A stretch of 64,000 nt of DNA. Source: Vibrio gallicus (GTDB taxonomy: Bacteria > Pseudomonadota > Gammaproteobacteria > Enterobacterales > Vibrionaceae). Shown one piece after another: positions 17,446-26,734 of this stretch. Under the pieces are notes generated by a model, which made no database searches, was not told the origin of the DNA, and saw nothing but the letters and a program-made list of their open reading frames with translations. Location: contig NZ_AP024871.1 of the NCBI RefSeq assembly GCF_024346875.1, forward strand, positions 1,612,001-1,676,000, given 5' to 3'. The position numbers and the translations under genes are program-made. Position 1 is the stretch's first letter; every line of letters starts with the position of its first letter.

Positions 17446-17917
17446 CTTCCCACCCCTCATGCTCTTGTATGGTCAGGATTCGACGAGTGATTCTCGCGTC
17501 CGGTAGCACGCTTTGAAATACCACAGGGCTATAGTTGTAGCTCAACTGATACACAATCAGTGGACAACGCTCGCAATTGGCACTGCTTAATCCTTGCGAC
17601 AGGTTATCTAACGAGGTGTATGACTCAATCTCGTAAGAGAAATCCTCATAGGTAACAAAGCCAAGGTTATTCCACATTGAAGCGTCACTTTCTAACACCT
17701 CAGTTAAGCGTTTTTCATAACTGGTTCCCAACTTCTCACCTTCATAGATGCGCACCTTACGCGTACTCTCCGAAAGAGTGGCATCGGTGAGGTTCACGAT
17801 GTAAGAAAAGCGTCCTATCTCAAATACTGAAAACAAGGCTAAAAACAGCGCAAACGCGCCTAGCGCAAACTCGATGGTGACCACACCAGATTGGGTATTC
17901 GTTTGATATCTGCGCAT
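17432..17917 (-). CDS. tadE: Tad pseudopilin TadE
   Basis: 161 aa. The N terminus carries SG|VVTIEFALGA (cleavage after Gly, Glu at mature position 5), then a hydrophobic helix with FEIGRFSYIV. Two cysteines (NCERC) lie in the C-terminal half. Role: pseudopilin of the Tad machine. The gene starts directly after the tadD stop. Confidence 0.91.
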   Translation of the reverse strand: MRRYQTNTQSGVVTIEFALGAFALFLALFSVFEIGRFSYIVNLTDATLSESTRKVRIYEGEKLGTSYEKRLTEVLESDASMWNNLGFVTYEDFSYEIESYTSLDNLSQGLSSANCERCPLIVYQLSYNYSPVVFQSVLPDARITRRILTIQEHEGWEDEDT

Positions 17918-18949
17918 CTATTTGATCACCTGTATAAAGTAATCATGGGAGGCTAAAACGCGCTTATTATTTGAGGCAAAACGCTGGGCTTGACGGTAAG
18001 AGTCAAACTCTCCCGTTAACAGGCGATACCAAGTGCCTGAGTTACTTAGCTCAGTAGGACGAATTGCAATCGGTAACTGGGTATCAAGCAGCTCATTTCG
18101 CTTTTGTAACGCCTCGGGCATATTGTCGTAGGCTCCTAGCTGAATGTAGTACTTACGCCCTTTAGGTTTCGTCTGTTGATTAATTGGCGCTTGGGCGGCA
18201 AAGAACTCCTCTGCGGAGATTTCAGACACCTCCGCCTCACTTAAGGTCTCATCTTCAATCGGCGCGCTTTTCGTCTCTAACGCTGGCGTTTTGGCTTCAG
18301 GGTTCACCTTAGCTTGCTTACTCTGCTCTAGAGCCTCTAGCTTCAACATGCTCAGCTTAAGGTTCGAGCTAACCTTACTGTTGCTGGTATCTTGCTCATA
18401 CACAGGCAATAAAATATCAACCGCCGCCTGGAAGTCCCCTTGGTAAATATGAACCATGGCGATATTGTTCTTAACCGATGTCTCATCAAAGCCGCGCAGA
18501 CGCGCGATATTGAAGCTATCAACTGCGCTCTCATAGCGCTTTACCTGCGCCAAAGCAATGCCGCGTTGCATATACAATTGAGCGTCGTTTAGCCCCAATG
18601 CGATTGCCTGATCGTATTCCTCTAGTGCCTTGTCGAATGCAAATCCTTTGGCCAGAATTCGCCCTTTTAGCAAATGGGCTTTAGCGGATGGCGCATCAGC
18701 AAGCTCAAGCACTCGCTGCACATAAAAATCAGCAGACTCAATATCGTCATTATTGAAATAGGCTTGAGCAAGCTTAAACTGCGCATCCCAATCTTTATCG
18801 TTGGCTACCACTTGCGCCTTATAGTGTTCAATCAGCCCAGTATAGTTTTTACTAATGGTCAGCTGATTCTCCACATGCTCATCACGGTTGGTGCCATGAT
18901 TAGCACAGCCACCCGCCAACAGTAAAAAAACCAACAACAAGCGTTTCAT
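17918..18949 (-). CDS. tadD: TadD lipoprotein with TPR repeats and a C-terminal SPOR domain
   Basis: 343 aa. The lipoprotein signal has lipobox LAGGC (Cys15). TPR repeats span about residues 50-200 (DAQFKLAQAYFNNDDIESADFYVQRVLELA; AIALGLNDAQLYMQRGIALAQVKRYESAVDSF). An acidic, Pro/Ala-rich linker runs at about 205-265. A SPOR domain follows at about 266-343 (KYYIQLGAYDNMPEALQKR ... GTWYRLLTGEFDSYRQAQRF). TadD is a periplasmic pilotin-like factor for the RcpA secretin. A C-terminal SPOR domain, which in other proteins binds denuded peptidoglycan, is not part of the TadD proteins I know. It lies one base after tadC. Confidence 0.9.
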   Translation of the reverse strand: MKRLLLVFLLLAGGCANHGTNRDEHVENQLTISKNYTGLIEHYKAQVVANDKDWDAQFKLAQAYFNNDDIESADFYVQRVLELADAPSAKAHLLKGRILAKGFAFDKALEEYDQAIALGLNDAQLYMQRGIALAQVKRYESAVDSFNIARLRGFDETSVKNNIAMVHIYQGDFQAAVDILLPVYEQDTSNSKVSSNLKLSMLKLEALEQSKQAKVNPEAKTPALETKSAPIEDETLSEAEVSEISAEEFFAAQAPINQQTKPKGRKYYIQLGAYDNMPEALQKRNELLDTQLPIAIRPTELSNSGTWYRLLTGEFDSYRQAQRFASNNKRVLASHDYFIQVIK

Positions 18950-18950
18950 A

Positions 18951-19793
18951 TTAATTTCCTGTCATCATTCGGGTTACACCCGGTGCGAGAATCAAGATTA
19001 CAATCGGGAACATAATGAAAAGGATCAGTGGCGCACTCATCTTGGCGGCCAGTTTTCCTATCTTCTCTTCCATAACTAAGATTTGTTCATTACGGAAGTC
19101 TTCCGCAAGATCTGAAAGCACTGGCGCTACCGAGGTGCCATATTGAATATTTTGGGTTAGAGTCAGCGCAAAACTTCGCACCTGTGGGGTTGGAATACGT
19201 CGCGTTAAGTCTACTAACGCCGCTTCCATGCCTTTTACTTCCGCCGCATCTGAGGTTTTTCGGATTTGATAACAAAGGTCTTTATCAAAGCTTTTTAGCT
19301 CATCACCAAGGTATCTAAAGGCGGCCTCTAAGGTCATGCCGGTTTGCACACACACCGACATCATATCTAGCATGTATGGCAACTGACGCGAGTTCTTTTC
19401 TACCAGCTTTTTCTTGCGCCATGCCAGATACATATCTGGCACGATAATCACCCCAACAACCGCCATCATAAAACCAATTACCATCTCTTTGGTGTCATGC
19501 ACAAACAGCACAATACTGATAATTGAAATGGCTAACAGCACCGCTTTTACCGGGCTGTAATATCGAAGCAACTCGCGGTTATAAATGCCGGCATCTTCAA
19601 ACTTATCGCGAATATCGCGCTGAGTGCCTCTGCCCATGCCACCTAGGATTTCATGGAAAAAGCTGAAATTGAGCTGTTTTTTGTTCTCAAGAAAGCTCTT
19701 TATTTTTAGCTGCTTAGCCTTATGGTCTAGGTAGCGGGTAATGCCGTAAGCAATCAAGGCTGAAACCAATAAGAAAAATACAATAATCATCAT
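18951..19793 (-). CDS. tadC: Tad inner-membrane platform protein TadC
   Basis: 280 aa, T2SSF family. The cytoplasmic helical domain carries MLDMMSVCVQTGMTLEAAF and the later ALTLTQNIQYGTSVAPVLSDLAEDFR; membrane helices sit near residues 3-18, 85-125 and 255-275. Role: pairs with TadB as the GspF/PilC-like platform on which TadA acts. Its start shares one base with the tadB stop. Confidence 0.94.
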   Translation of the reverse strand: MMIIVFFLLVSALIAYGITRYLDHKAKQLKIKSFLENKKQLNFSFFHEILGGMGRGTQRDIRDKFEDAGIYNRELLRYYSPVKAVLLAISIISIVLFVHDTKEMVIGFMMAVVGVIIVPDMYLAWRKKKLVEKNSRQLPYMLDMMSVCVQTGMTLEAAFRYLGDELKSFDKDLCYQIRKTSDAAEVKGMEAALVDLTRRIPTPQVRSFALTLTQNIQYGTSVAPVLSDLAEDFRNEQILVMEEKIGKLAAKMSAPLILFIMFPIVILILAPGVTRMMTGN

Positions 19794-20704
19794 TAGCGAA
19801 TACTCTTAACCAGCCACCAAACGATAAACATGCCGATCCCTTCACTGATCAACAGGTAATACAGGATCCAGCGGCCATCGGGGTGGAACAGTACAAAATT
19901 CAGATCACTGGGGTTTATCCAATTTAGCAACAACATAAAACAGAACGGAATTGCGCCAACGATCTTGGCGGAGATGCGCGCCTCAGAGGTCATCGCCATC
20001 TTTTTCTTTTCAAGATTACGCGCTTCAACCAACACCCGAATCAGCTTGCTAAGTACCGATTTTAACTGCCCACCTCGCTCCATGTTGGCGCGGATGGTGA
20101 TAACGAAAAACAGAAATGGCGGATACGGGAATCGCTTACAAGAGCGCTCAAAGATCGCCTCTGTAGATTCACCAAGGCGCATCCTATCTGAGATGTCCTT
20201 GAACTCTCGTCCAACGTCGTTATTAGACACCTTAGACACATAAGCAAAAGCTGCATTGATACTCTCACCTGCGGTCACCGCGCTCATTAGGATGTTAAGA
20301 GCATCTGGGAAGTCGGTTTCAAATGCCTTACGCCGCTTGTCGGTGAGAAAGCGAATACCGAGAAACAACCCAATGATGGAAACCGCAGCGTTTATTTCCA
20401 ATTGTGGAAAGCTCAACCACCTTTGGTTAACAAACAGCGCCAAACCGTTAATCAGCGCCATAAACAGCACTATCTTAGGGATGGGGAAACGCCCAAGAGC
20501 GGCGCTAATAACATTCCATAAGCTAGTGATGCGCTGCAACAAATTAGATTTAGTCAGCCCTTTGATATCAACCGCGGTGATTTGTCGACTTTTATGGTGA
20601 ATGGTTTGCTCTAAAAATACATAGCGCGGATCAGGTCTACGCTTGGCATATAGCGCCAAGCACAAACCGAATACGCCAAACCCAACCACCAGCCAACCTA
20701 TCAT
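19793..20704 (-). CDS. tadB: Tad inner-membrane platform protein TadB
   Basis: 303 aa, T2SSF family. The domain at about residues 120-250 contains FPDALNILMSAVTAGESINAAF and FVITIRANMERGGQLKSVL, typical of TadB. There are membrane helices at the N terminus (IGWLVVGFGVFGLCLAL), the middle and the C terminus. Role: platform protein with TadC. It overlaps tadA by 4 bp. Confidence 0.94.
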   Translation of the reverse strand: MIGWLVVGFGVFGLCLALYAKRRPDPRYVFLEQTIHHKSRQITAVDIKGLTKSNLLQRITSLWNVISAALGRFPIPKIVLFMALINGLALFVNQRWLSFPQLEINAAVSIIGLFLGIRFLTDKRRKAFETDFPDALNILMSAVTAGESINAAFAYVSKVSNNDVGREFKDISDRMRLGESTEAIFERSCKRFPYPPFLFFVITIRANMERGGQLKSVLSKLIRVLVEARNLEKKKMAMTSEARISAKIVGAIPFCFMLLLNWINPSDLNFVLFHPDGRWILYYLLISEGIGMFIVWWLVKSIR

Positions 20705-21984
20705 GCAGGCTCCGCCTCCATTTCAAATGCGGCTTCTAACTCTTTGGACAATCCATACTCCGCAGCACGGATACTAATCTGGGAGCGGCTTGGCAGGCCG
20801 GCCGTCACAAAGCGGCCGCTGATTTTATCTTTTTCTTGGTCAGCATCAGGCGCAAAGCGATAGATTTCTTCCATCACTGGCGCCTCACCTTCCATTCCGT
20901 ATATCTCAGAAATGCTGGTCACCTTACGGCTGCCATCACGCAAGCGGTTCACCTGAATGATAAGGTTAACTGCCGAAACAATAGTTCGACGAATCGCAGG
21001 CAGTGGTAAGGCAAGGTTTGCCATCATCACCATCGATTCAATACGCGACATCGCATCACGCGGGGTGTTGGCGTGCAAGGTAGACATTGAGCCATCGTGG
21101 CCGGTGTTCATTGCCTGAAGCATCTCAAACGCTTCTGCGCCACGACACTCCCCTAAGATGATGCGTTCAGGACGCATACGCAAGGCGTTGATCACTAAGT
21201 CACGCTGGGTAATAGCACCAGAGCCCTCGGTACTTGCAGGGCGAGTCTCCAGACGCACCACGTGCGGCTGCTGGATTCTAAGCTCGGCGGCATCTTCAAT
21301 GGTCAGGATGCGCTCATCATTGCCTATATATTGTGACAAGGCATTGAGCATGGTGGTCTTACCCGACCCAGTACCACCTGAGATAATAATATTTAGTCGG
21401 CAACGTGCGGCAATCATCAACACCCGTGCCATCGCGGGTGACATCGCCCCAAAGCCGGTTAGCTCACGCAAGCCGAGCTTTTGCTCTTTAAACTTACGAA
21501 TTGAGATAGCAACCCCATCTAGTGCAATCGGCGGAATAACCACGTTAACGCGACTGCCATCGGCAAGCCTTGCATCACACAGCGGGCTAGATTCATCAAC
21601 CCGACGTCCAACGTTATTGGCGATACGCTTGGCAATTTCCAGTAACTGCTTTTCGTTCATAAACGAGATATCAGCCTTGTGGGTCTTGCCATTACGCTCG
21701 ATAAATACCTCATCTACACCATTTACCATGATGTCTGAGATGGATTCATCTTCCATAAGCTGTTGCAGTGGGCCAAGGCCAATCAGTTCATCGACTAAGT
21801 TTTTGGTCAGCTCAGTACGAGTAATTGCTGGTACCGGAATAGAATAGTTTTCACACAGTTTAGCGATGGCTTTTTCTATCTGTGAGGTCAGCTCTTGCGG
21901 GGTCATCTCATTTAGAATGCCCGCATCTATCACCTCAAATATTTGCGCTCGAAATTGCTCATACAGCTCGCGGGTTAGGCTCAT
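20701..21984 (-). CDS. tadA: Tad pilus assembly ATPase TadA (CpaF)
   Basis: 427 aa secretion ATPase of the VirB11/PulE class. Walker A is GGTGSGKTT (residues 203-211). The Asp box (LTIEDAAELRI), Walker B with RPERIILGECRG, and the His box STLHANTPRD all follow in the usual order. Role: hydrolyses ATP in the cytoplasm to drive Flp pilus extension, and possibly retraction. Overlaps of 4 bp with tadZ and tadB show translational coupling. Confidence 0.96.
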   Translation of the reverse strand: MSLTRELYEQFRAQIFEVIDAGILNEMTPQELTSQIEKAIAKLCENYSIPVPAITRTELTKNLVDELIGLGPLQQLMEDESISDIMVNGVDEVFIERNGKTHKADISFMNEKQLLEIAKRIANNVGRRVDESSPLCDARLADGSRVNVVIPPIALDGVAISIRKFKEQKLGLRELTGFGAMSPAMARVLMIAARCRLNIIISGGTGSGKTTMLNALSQYIGNDERILTIEDAAELRIQQPHVVRLETRPASTEGSGAITQRDLVINALRMRPERIILGECRGAEAFEMLQAMNTGHDGSMSTLHANTPRDAMSRIESMVMMANLALPLPAIRRTIVSAVNLIIQVNRLRDGSRKVTSISEIYGMEGEAPVMEEIYRFAPDADQEKDKISGRFVTAGLPSRSQISIRAAEYGLSKELEAAFEMEAEPA

Positions 21985-23255
21985 TTCTTACCTCGCTTAA
22001 ACGAAAGTCGAGACAACAAACCGGTTTTCTTATTCGGATTCTGGCCGTTTATCGCCATCGATAACTTAGTAAATGGCGCGACCTTGCCTTTCTCTAAACT
22101 ATGCAGTTTTTTACCATCAATAAGCTGTTTGGCCGCGTTTTTATAAAACGGGATCACCACATCCGGTTTAACCTTTAAAAAGCGTTCCACCTCTTCAAGG
22201 TTAAGATTAAACGAGCCTTCAGGTCGATGATGATTGAGTACCACCATCACCCTAGGTCGAACTAACTGTGGAATAGCGACATCTTTGATTTTATCGAGTA
22301 ACCGCTGGGTAGCTCGCACCCCACTTACTGAAGGGTCTGCAATCAATACAATCACGTCATTGTCAGTGACTAAGCTTTCCGCTTTCAGGGGAAAGTCTAA
22401 TGACCCAGAGAAATCACTCACAATAAAATTAGCCTGACGACCCAGCTTATTCCTCACTGTATTGGTGTATTTTTCTAGCTCTTCTATCTTGTCTTCACCA
22501 GTAAATCCCAGATAAAGGAAGTTATGGTCGACCTCGTTGAGGTAACTGGTGGCGGACTCTTCGTCGAGTTTATTTGGTTCGACGGTAATAGTGCTGATAT
22601 CAACCTGTTCTAGGTCTTTCTGGCTCAAGATAATGTCGATATTGCTCAGGGTGTAATGATGGTCCACCAAGATCGAGCGACTGCCCTTTTTAGCCAGCAG
22701 TGCACACAGCTCAGTAGCTATCACTGAGGTGCCTATTCCGCCCTTAGTACCCACCACAGCAATCCGCTTTGCCTTACGGAAATAGCCGCTCTCATAGCGC
22801 TTTCTTTCATCAAGGCTAGCTTGCCTTAGGCACTCAATCAGTTCAGATTTATCTACCGGCCACGGCAAATAATAAAAACCCATTTTTTCTAATCGGCGTA
22901 GGGTGTGAATAGAATCGATTTGCCCCAGTAGAATCACTGTCTTGCTATTTGGCAAGGTGGCGTTGATCTCTTCTGCATCGAGCTCGATATCCAGTGACTC
23001 GGTCACCTGCACGATGACCACATCCCCAAGTTCTTGATCTTTGCCTTTGGCGGCGGTCGGCAAACCCTTGATGCATTGCGGCGCATCTAGCCCCTCAAAG
23101 GTATAAGCCTCAAGCACCGCCTCTTTGCACTCAGCATCAGAATAAAACAGCGCCGCGCCACCACTTTGCTTAGGCACCACTGACTTGGGGGTTGCGGCTT
23201 TCTTCTTGCCTGTATCTAGTACCAGCTCTTCAGAGAGATCGAATATATCTGCCAT
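21981..23255 (-). CDS. tadZ: Tad localisation ATPase TadZ (CpaE)
   Basis: 424 aa. An atypical receiver-like N-terminal domain (about 75-150) precedes a ParA/MinD-like domain with deviant Walker A KGGIGTS (171-177), followed by SILVDHHYTLSNIDIIL. The usual Lys of the second Walker position is replaced (GTS in place of GKS/GKT), as in many TadZ proteins, so ATP hydrolysis may be weak. Role: places the Tad machine, often at a pole. Its start shares one base with the rcpB stop. Confidence 0.93.
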   Translation of the reverse strand: MADIFDLSEELVLDTGKKKAATPKSVVPKQSGGAALFYSDAECKEAVLEAYTFEGLDAPQCIKGLPTAAKGKDQELGDVVIVQVTESLDIELDAEEINATLPNSKTVILLGQIDSIHTLRRLEKMGFYYLPWPVDKSELIECLRQASLDERKRYESGYFRKAKRIAVVGTKGGIGTSVIATELCALLAKKGSRSILVDHHYTLSNIDIILSQKDLEQVDISTITVEPNKLDEESATSYLNEVDHNFLYLGFTGEDKIEELEKYTNTVRNKLGRQANFIVSDFSGSLDFPLKAESLVTDNDVIVLIADPSVSGVRATQRLLDKIKDVAIPQLVRPRVMVVLNHHRPEGSFNLNLEEVERFLKVKPDVVIPFYKNAAKQLIDGKKLHSLEKGKVAPFTKLSMAINGQNPNKKTGLLSRLSFKRGKK

Positions 23256-23719
23256 TAGTTTACGCGCCCCCCTGGGTTAACAAGTTGAATGGTATTATTG
23301 GTTTGCACAGCGCAACCAGCCTGTGGCTGCGGCTTTGAGATAGTTAGGGGCTGGCACTTTTCAATTACCGAGCGCCATTGTGAAACCTGTAAAGTGATCC
23401 CCTCACCCTGCTCAAGCGAATGGCTGGTTACCCAGTCAGGTCGTAGCCTTAAATCTTGCTTTAGATAGCTAAGGAGCTGCTTGCCTTGTGCTTGCATACT
23501 CTGTGGCACATACACATCAAATCGCGCTTGGCTTAGATCAAATTGATTAACAATGGCGGCAATGCGCTCGGTTTCTAATCGCTTGTCGTCAGACTCAAAG
23601 CTAAGCTCAAATCGGTGCTGCTCTTGATAGGCGATCGCCTCTGCGCCTCGGTCTTGCACTGCATGGTCGGCGCAACCTATTAGCAATAATAAGGTTATCG
23701 CGCAGCTTATAATTCTCAT
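23255..23719 (-). CDS. rcpB: Tad pilus lipoprotein RcpB/CpaD type
   Basis: 154 aa lipoprotein with lipobox LIGC (Cys16). The periplasmic body has FDLSQARFDVYVPQSM, and a C-terminal part with two cysteines (KCQPLTI and GCAVQTNN). It occupies the rcpB place in the Aggregatibacter order rcpC-rcpA-rcpB-tadZ. The role is inferred from that position: outer-membrane lipoprotein that gates or stabilises the RcpA secretin. It overlaps rcpA by 4 bp. Confidence 0.8.
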   Translation of the reverse strand: MRIISCAITLLLLIGCADHAVQDRGAEAIAYQEQHRFELSFESDDKRLETERIAAIVNQFDLSQARFDVYVPQSMQAQGKQLLSYLKQDLRLRPDWVTSHSLEQGEGITLQVSQWRSVIEKCQPLTISKPQPQAGCAVQTNNTIQLVNPGGRVN

Positions 23720-25050
23720 TGGGCAAACCCTCCGTTATCTAGCAGCTCAACAAACTCAGCATCTTGCTGACGCTGTTGGTCAAACTCACTGCTCATTCCC
23801 ATCCAACGCACTAGGGTATTGGTTTTGTGGATGCGCGGCAGGGTTAGCTCATTCGCCTTGGTTGGTTTAACCAGATTTACCGTAGCAATGATCACCACCT
23901 CGGTAGTCTTACGATTGGTAGTCGCTTTGCTAAACAGCGCGCCAAAGAAAGGGATATCGCCCAGTAGCGGCAGTTTTTGTAGCGACTCAATATCTTCGCT
24001 GTTCATCAAGCCGCCAATCATAAAGGTTTGTCCATCGGCAATCTCAATGGTGGTGGTCGCCTTGCGTGTGGTGAGCTGCGGCACCTCAGCGGTTGTGGTA
24101 CGGTAGATCTGATCCACCACACTCACGCTCGGTTGCACTCGCAGACGGATCTCTTGCTCGTTATGTACCTTGGCCGCAATTTCAAGCCCAATACCATACT
24201 CTTTGAACGAGATAGTAGTGCCGTTAGTATCTGAGGTGATCATCGGGATCTCCCCACCTACCAAAAATGAGGCTTCTTGACCGGATAACACGGTGATATT
24301 GGGCTCAGCCAACACCTCACCAAGGTTATCGCTGGCTAAGGCGGTGATTGTGGCGGATATATCAGAGGCGGTGAGATCGGGAAAGGTAAATACCCCCGGC
24401 GAGCCGCCAGAGGTCCAATCCACACCCACGGTTTCGCGAAACTCACTGCCGACGGCGGCAATCGTCGTGCGCACATTAACCTGAAATGGGTGGCTCATTT
24501 CCAGCCCTTCAATCAAGCCATCATAGGTGTAGTTACGATAAAATTCAGTTTGAGGGTCAGCCACAAATGGGGCATCTAGGGGTAACGGCGCATCAGAGGT
24601 TGGATAACGCGATGTTGGCTCTTTGCCTAGGATGCTCGCCACGAGAGCATAGATACTATCGCGCTGGCGCTCAGTAAATACCACGCCGTTAACTGCAACC
24701 TTCGCCCCCATTGGCACCACTTCAATATCCAGCTCTGGATAACGCTTTTTGATCTCTGAACGCACTTGGTTTAAGGGCTGGGTAACATTCACTAACCGCG
24801 AAACCACCAGCCTGCCGTCAATGTCATAGATCATCAGCCGCGTTTGGCCAATAGAGCTACCGAACACCACGATCTGGCGCTCGTTAATCACCTTATAATC
24901 CGCGATACTTGGCTGGCTCATAAATACCGTGCCAATCTGCTGCTTAGTGCGCACCGAACGCGCATCGTTGAGGGGGATCTGATATGCCGCAACCTGAAAC
25001 GAAACCAGACACATCAGCAATGCCATTTTTTGTATGATTCTCAACAGCAT
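23716..25050 (-). CDS. rcpA: Tad secretin RcpA (CpaC)
   Basis: 444 aa. The signal peptide ends near QVAAYQ. The N-terminal pilus-formation domain (RTKQQIGTVFMSQPSIADYKVINERQ) and a BON-like segment come first. The secretin core follows from about residue 190 to 420, with LAEPNITVLSGQEASFLVGGEIP and GQTFMIGGLMNSEDIESLQKLPLLGDIPFFGALF. Role: outer-membrane ring through which the Flp pilus passes. It is coupled by one base to rcpC. Confidence 0.95.
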   Translation of the reverse strand: MLLRIIQKMALLMCLVSFQVAAYQIPLNDARSVRTKQQIGTVFMSQPSIADYKVINERQIVVFGSSIGQTRLMIYDIDGRLVVSRLVNVTQPLNQVRSEIKKRYPELDIEVVPMGAKVAVNGVVFTERQRDSIYALVASILGKEPTSRYPTSDAPLPLDAPFVADPQTEFYRNYTYDGLIEGLEMSHPFQVNVRTTIAAVGSEFRETVGVDWTSGGSPGVFTFPDLTASDISATITALASDNLGEVLAEPNITVLSGQEASFLVGGEIPMITSDTNGTTISFKEYGIGLEIAAKVHNEQEIRLRVQPSVSVVDQIYRTTTAEVPQLTTRKATTTIEIADGQTFMIGGLMNSEDIESLQKLPLLGDIPFFGALFSKATTNRKTTEVVIIATVNLVKPTKANELTLPRIHKTNTLVRWMGMSSEFDQQRQQDAEFVELLDNGGFAQ

Positions 25051-25913
25051 CAGTAAACCTCTACATTGGTGGTCTGGGTATCTGCGCCACGTAATTCGCG
25101 AATACCTTGATAGTTTTCAATCACATCACTCATATTGGCTGGCGGGATCTCACCATTAAACTGCGAGCGATAAATCTCAAGGTGCATGGTACGCTGCGCA
25201 AGGGATAACCGAGACACAAACTCCGGCTCAATCTCAATCACTACCGTAGTCTTGGTGTTGCCCGTTGCTGATACCCTAGGGCTGATAGAGCCGCTGTTTT
25301 GCGCGGCTTTCTCTTTCGGGTCAATAGGTGCTTGCTCAAAGGCCAATACCTTAACCCCGCGCTTAATAGTGCGCGCTTTCACCCCTTGAAACTGGGTGAT
25401 GCGCGCCCCTGTATCCGCGAGGTTGGTTAGCGGTGAGCTCACTGAAATAATGTCAATCATATCGCCGGGGCGAATATAATTATTAATAAGGTTGAAAGTA
25501 GAAATAGGTAGCGGATATAAGATCTTACCTTCAGAGGCAAGCAAGTCTAAATACCCAGCTTGATGGGGCGCGGTAAACATCTCCGCAAATACGTACTCCC
25601 CGGCAGGTATAGCATGATTGGCGCGACTGTCTTGAACCAGTGCCACGTCCACATCTGCATTTACGCCCAATGCGTTAGCGTCTTCTTCAGGCAGTATCAC
25701 ACGCTCTAGGCTGTTCTTAGTAACCACTTCACCGCGCGCAATATCTTGTTTGGCGCGCCACAACACATACTTAACTTCTTTTTTCTCTTCGACTTGCGCT
25801 TGCACCTGCTGCTGCGCTTTCGCCTCAGCGCGCGCATTCACGTTTTGCATCACCGCAAATAGCCCAAACGCCACAATGATAAAGGACAGAATAAAAATCA
25901 AACGGGAGTTCAT
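25050..25913 (-). CDS. rcpC: Flp pilus assembly protein RcpC/CpaB
   Basis: 287 aa. An N-terminal membrane helix (about 4-22) is followed by a glutamine-rich coiled stretch (AEAKAQQQVQAQVEE), a SAF domain at about 47-115 (VLWRAKQDIARGEVVTKNSLE), and the RcpC/CpaB domain with NNYIRPGDMIDIISV. Role: periplasmic partner of the secretin, needed for pilus biogenesis. It overlaps tadV by 4 bp and rcpA by one base. Confidence 0.93.
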   Translation of the reverse strand: MNSRLIFILSFIIVAFGLFAVMQNVNARAEAKAQQQVQAQVEEKKEVKYVLWRAKQDIARGEVVTKNSLERVILPEEDANALGVNADVDVALVQDSRANHAIPAGEYVFAEMFTAPHQAGYLDLLASEGKILYPLPISTFNLINNYIRPGDMIDIISVSSPLTNLADTGARITQFQGVKARTIKRGVKVLAFEQAPIDPKEKAAQNSGSISPRVSATGNTKTTVVIEIEPEFVSRLSLAQRTMHLEIYRSQFNGEIPPANMSDVIENYQGIRELRGADTQTTNVEVY

Positions 25914-26341
25914 GAATAGATAGCCAGCCCTTGTGAAAAATAGAGAGAAAGGTTCGCACCACAGATGATGGCAACCCCATAAGGCAATCCCTGATCTGGC
26001 ATGCCCTTGAAAATAAGCCGATATTTAACCCAATAAATACCCGACAACACCCCACCGCACACCAAGATAGAAAAGAATAAATCCGGTAACTGCGCTAGAG
26101 GAAATAAAGGGGCAAGGGCAATCAGTAATTTACTGTCACCACCTGCCCAGATACGCGCACTAAATAAAGCTAACCCAATAACCAACACCAGCAATGTAGA
26201 TTGAAATATGCCTAACCATGAGTTGGCTGCAATAAATAGTGTTACTACAAACAATATTACAACCAATGGGTTAGTTATTTTTCTTCTGTATAGGTCTGAT
26301 AGGCATATGGCTATTGAGGTTAATAGGTACGCGTATAGCAT
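25910..26341 (-). CDS. tadV: prepilin peptidase TadV (CpaA)
   Basis: 143 aa aspartic peptidase (A24 family) with about five membrane helices. The two catalytic aspartates are Asp16 (SDLYRRKI) and Asp69 (AGGDSK). The short form without a methylase domain is usual for Tad loci. Role: cleaves the leader of Flp1, Flp2, TadE and TadF after Gly. It starts 12 bp after flp2. Confidence 0.94.
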   Translation of the reverse strand: MLYAYLLTSIAICLSDLYRRKITNPLVVILFVVTLFIAANSWLGIFQSTLLVLVIGLALFSARIWAGGDSKLLIALAPLFPLAQLPDLFFSILVCGGVLSGIYWVKYRLIFKGMPDQGLPYGVAIICGANLSLYFSQGLAIYS

Positions 26342-26353
26342 AGAATTATATTA

Positions 26354-26566
26354 TTAGTCAGTAGGGATTGATTCATTTACACCAGTAAGAGTAGCTAAAA
26401 TACCATCGAATGAATCACCAATTGCAGCAGCTAGCCCTGAATCCGTGCCTGTACCTAACATTACAGCACCAATAACCACTGCAATAGCCACACCAATAAC
26501 ACCATATTCAATTGCGGTTACACCGCGCTCATCTTTTATAAATCGAGTAATTATAAATTTAAACAT
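26354..26566 (-). CDS. flp2: Flp-type pilin 2
   Basis: 70 aa from ATG 26566, with GGAAG 8 nt upstream. An in-frame ATG at 26641 has no ribosome site. The leader is 15 residues ending in RG, cleavage before VTAIEYG (Glu5, Tyr6 of the mature pilin), then a hydrophobic helix. It is nearly identical to flp1 through the helix but carries a three-residue insertion (LGT region) and a different C terminus (TLTGVNESIPTD). The bases just before its ATG match those of flp1, so the pair arose by tandem duplication including the leader. Confidence 0.93.
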   Translation of the reverse strand: MFKFIITRFIKDERGVTAIEYGVIGVAIAVVIGAVMLGTGTDSGLAAAIGDSFDGILATLTGVNESIPTD

Positions 26567-26734
26567 GTTTATACTTCCATATATCGTTAACAGAATTTTA
26601 ATTAACATTCTCTTCAATGAGATAACACTTAGTGCTATCACAAGCGATACGTTAATTATTTTTCCTTTTATCTTACGCTATATAGTAATTAGCATTAGCC
26701 AATACACATATAGCACAGAACAATAATGAACAAC

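Noticed and set aside
21158..21847. 229-codon open frame opposite tadA
   Set aside because: It is antisense to the conserved ATPase motifs, a codon-structure shadow with no ribosome site.
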